This document shows, piece by piece, positions 5,458 to 5,462 of a stretch of 5,462 bases of DNA. The notes beneath the pieces were generated by a model, which saw nothing but the letters and a program-made list of their open reading frames with translations, had not been told where the DNA came from and did no database searches. Within the stretch, counting starts at the first letter, position 1. The number at the start of each line of letters is the position of its first letter. The translations under genes were made by a program, and so were the position numbers. This DNA is from an uncultured Oscillospiraceae bacterium (GTDB lineage: Bacteria > Bacillota > Clostridia > Oscillospirales > Oscillospiraceae): contig CAKTJA010000095.1 of NCBI GenBank assembly GCA_934567115.1, forward strand, positions 1-5,462, read 5' to 3'.

Positions 5458-5462
5458 CGACA

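Noticed and set aside
5458..5462. CGACA at the very end of the window as a third copy of the ECF-like -35
   Set aside because: The window ends before the position where CGTAT would have to be, and a 5-mer is expected by chance several times in this length.

Overview
The window looks like chromosomal DNA from a GC-rich gut-type Clostridia, most likely in or near the Oscillospiraceae. This rests on the 5S rRNA 3' part, strong AGGAGG-type ribosome binding sites, and the DUF4358 lipoprotein / MBOAT / DHHW gene trio, an arrangement I associate with that group. No species can be named from the sequence alone.

Layout. Positions 1-77 are the 3' part of a 5S rRNA, closed by a strong intrinsic terminator (78-112). 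Next is a two-gene + strand unit: an ECF-type sigma factor (182-655) overlapping by ATGA a single-pass membrane protein with the features of its anti-sigma factor (652-1329). That unit ends in a 17-bp perfect terminator hairpin (1363-1410), which sits inside a larger imperfect inverted repeat (1335-1498). A - strand gene follows (1506-2000) for a small secreted copper-amine-oxidase-N-terminal-like 'stalk' protein. A 216-bp divergent regulatory region (2001-2216) then separates it from a tightly packed + strand operon: a DUF4358-type lipoprotein (2217-2870), an AlgI-like MBOAT O-acyltransferase (2872-4263) and a DHHW/AlgX-like SGNH-family protein (4273-5361). The last 100 bases hold GC-rich inverted repeats and a sigma-A-like promoter firing out of the window.

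How it may work together. The operon fits an export-and-transfer system that acylates (probably acetylates) an extracellular glycan. The MBOAT would move the acyl group across the membrane, the DHHW protein would be the extracytoplasmic transferase/esterase, and the lipoprotein would be an envelope accessory of unknown role. The main observation is that the same bipartite motif, CGACA-N16-CGTAT, stands upstream of both the sigma gene (131-156) and the lipoprotein/MBOAT/DHHW operon (2099-2124). Its spacing and -10 resemble known ECF promoters. This suggests, without proving it, that the sigma factor autoregulates and drives the glycan-modification operon. That would parallel Bacillus subtilis ECF sigma factors, which control dlt and oatA. 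A looser ECF-like site (GGGAAC-N16-CGTC) points the other way, toward the stalk-protein gene.
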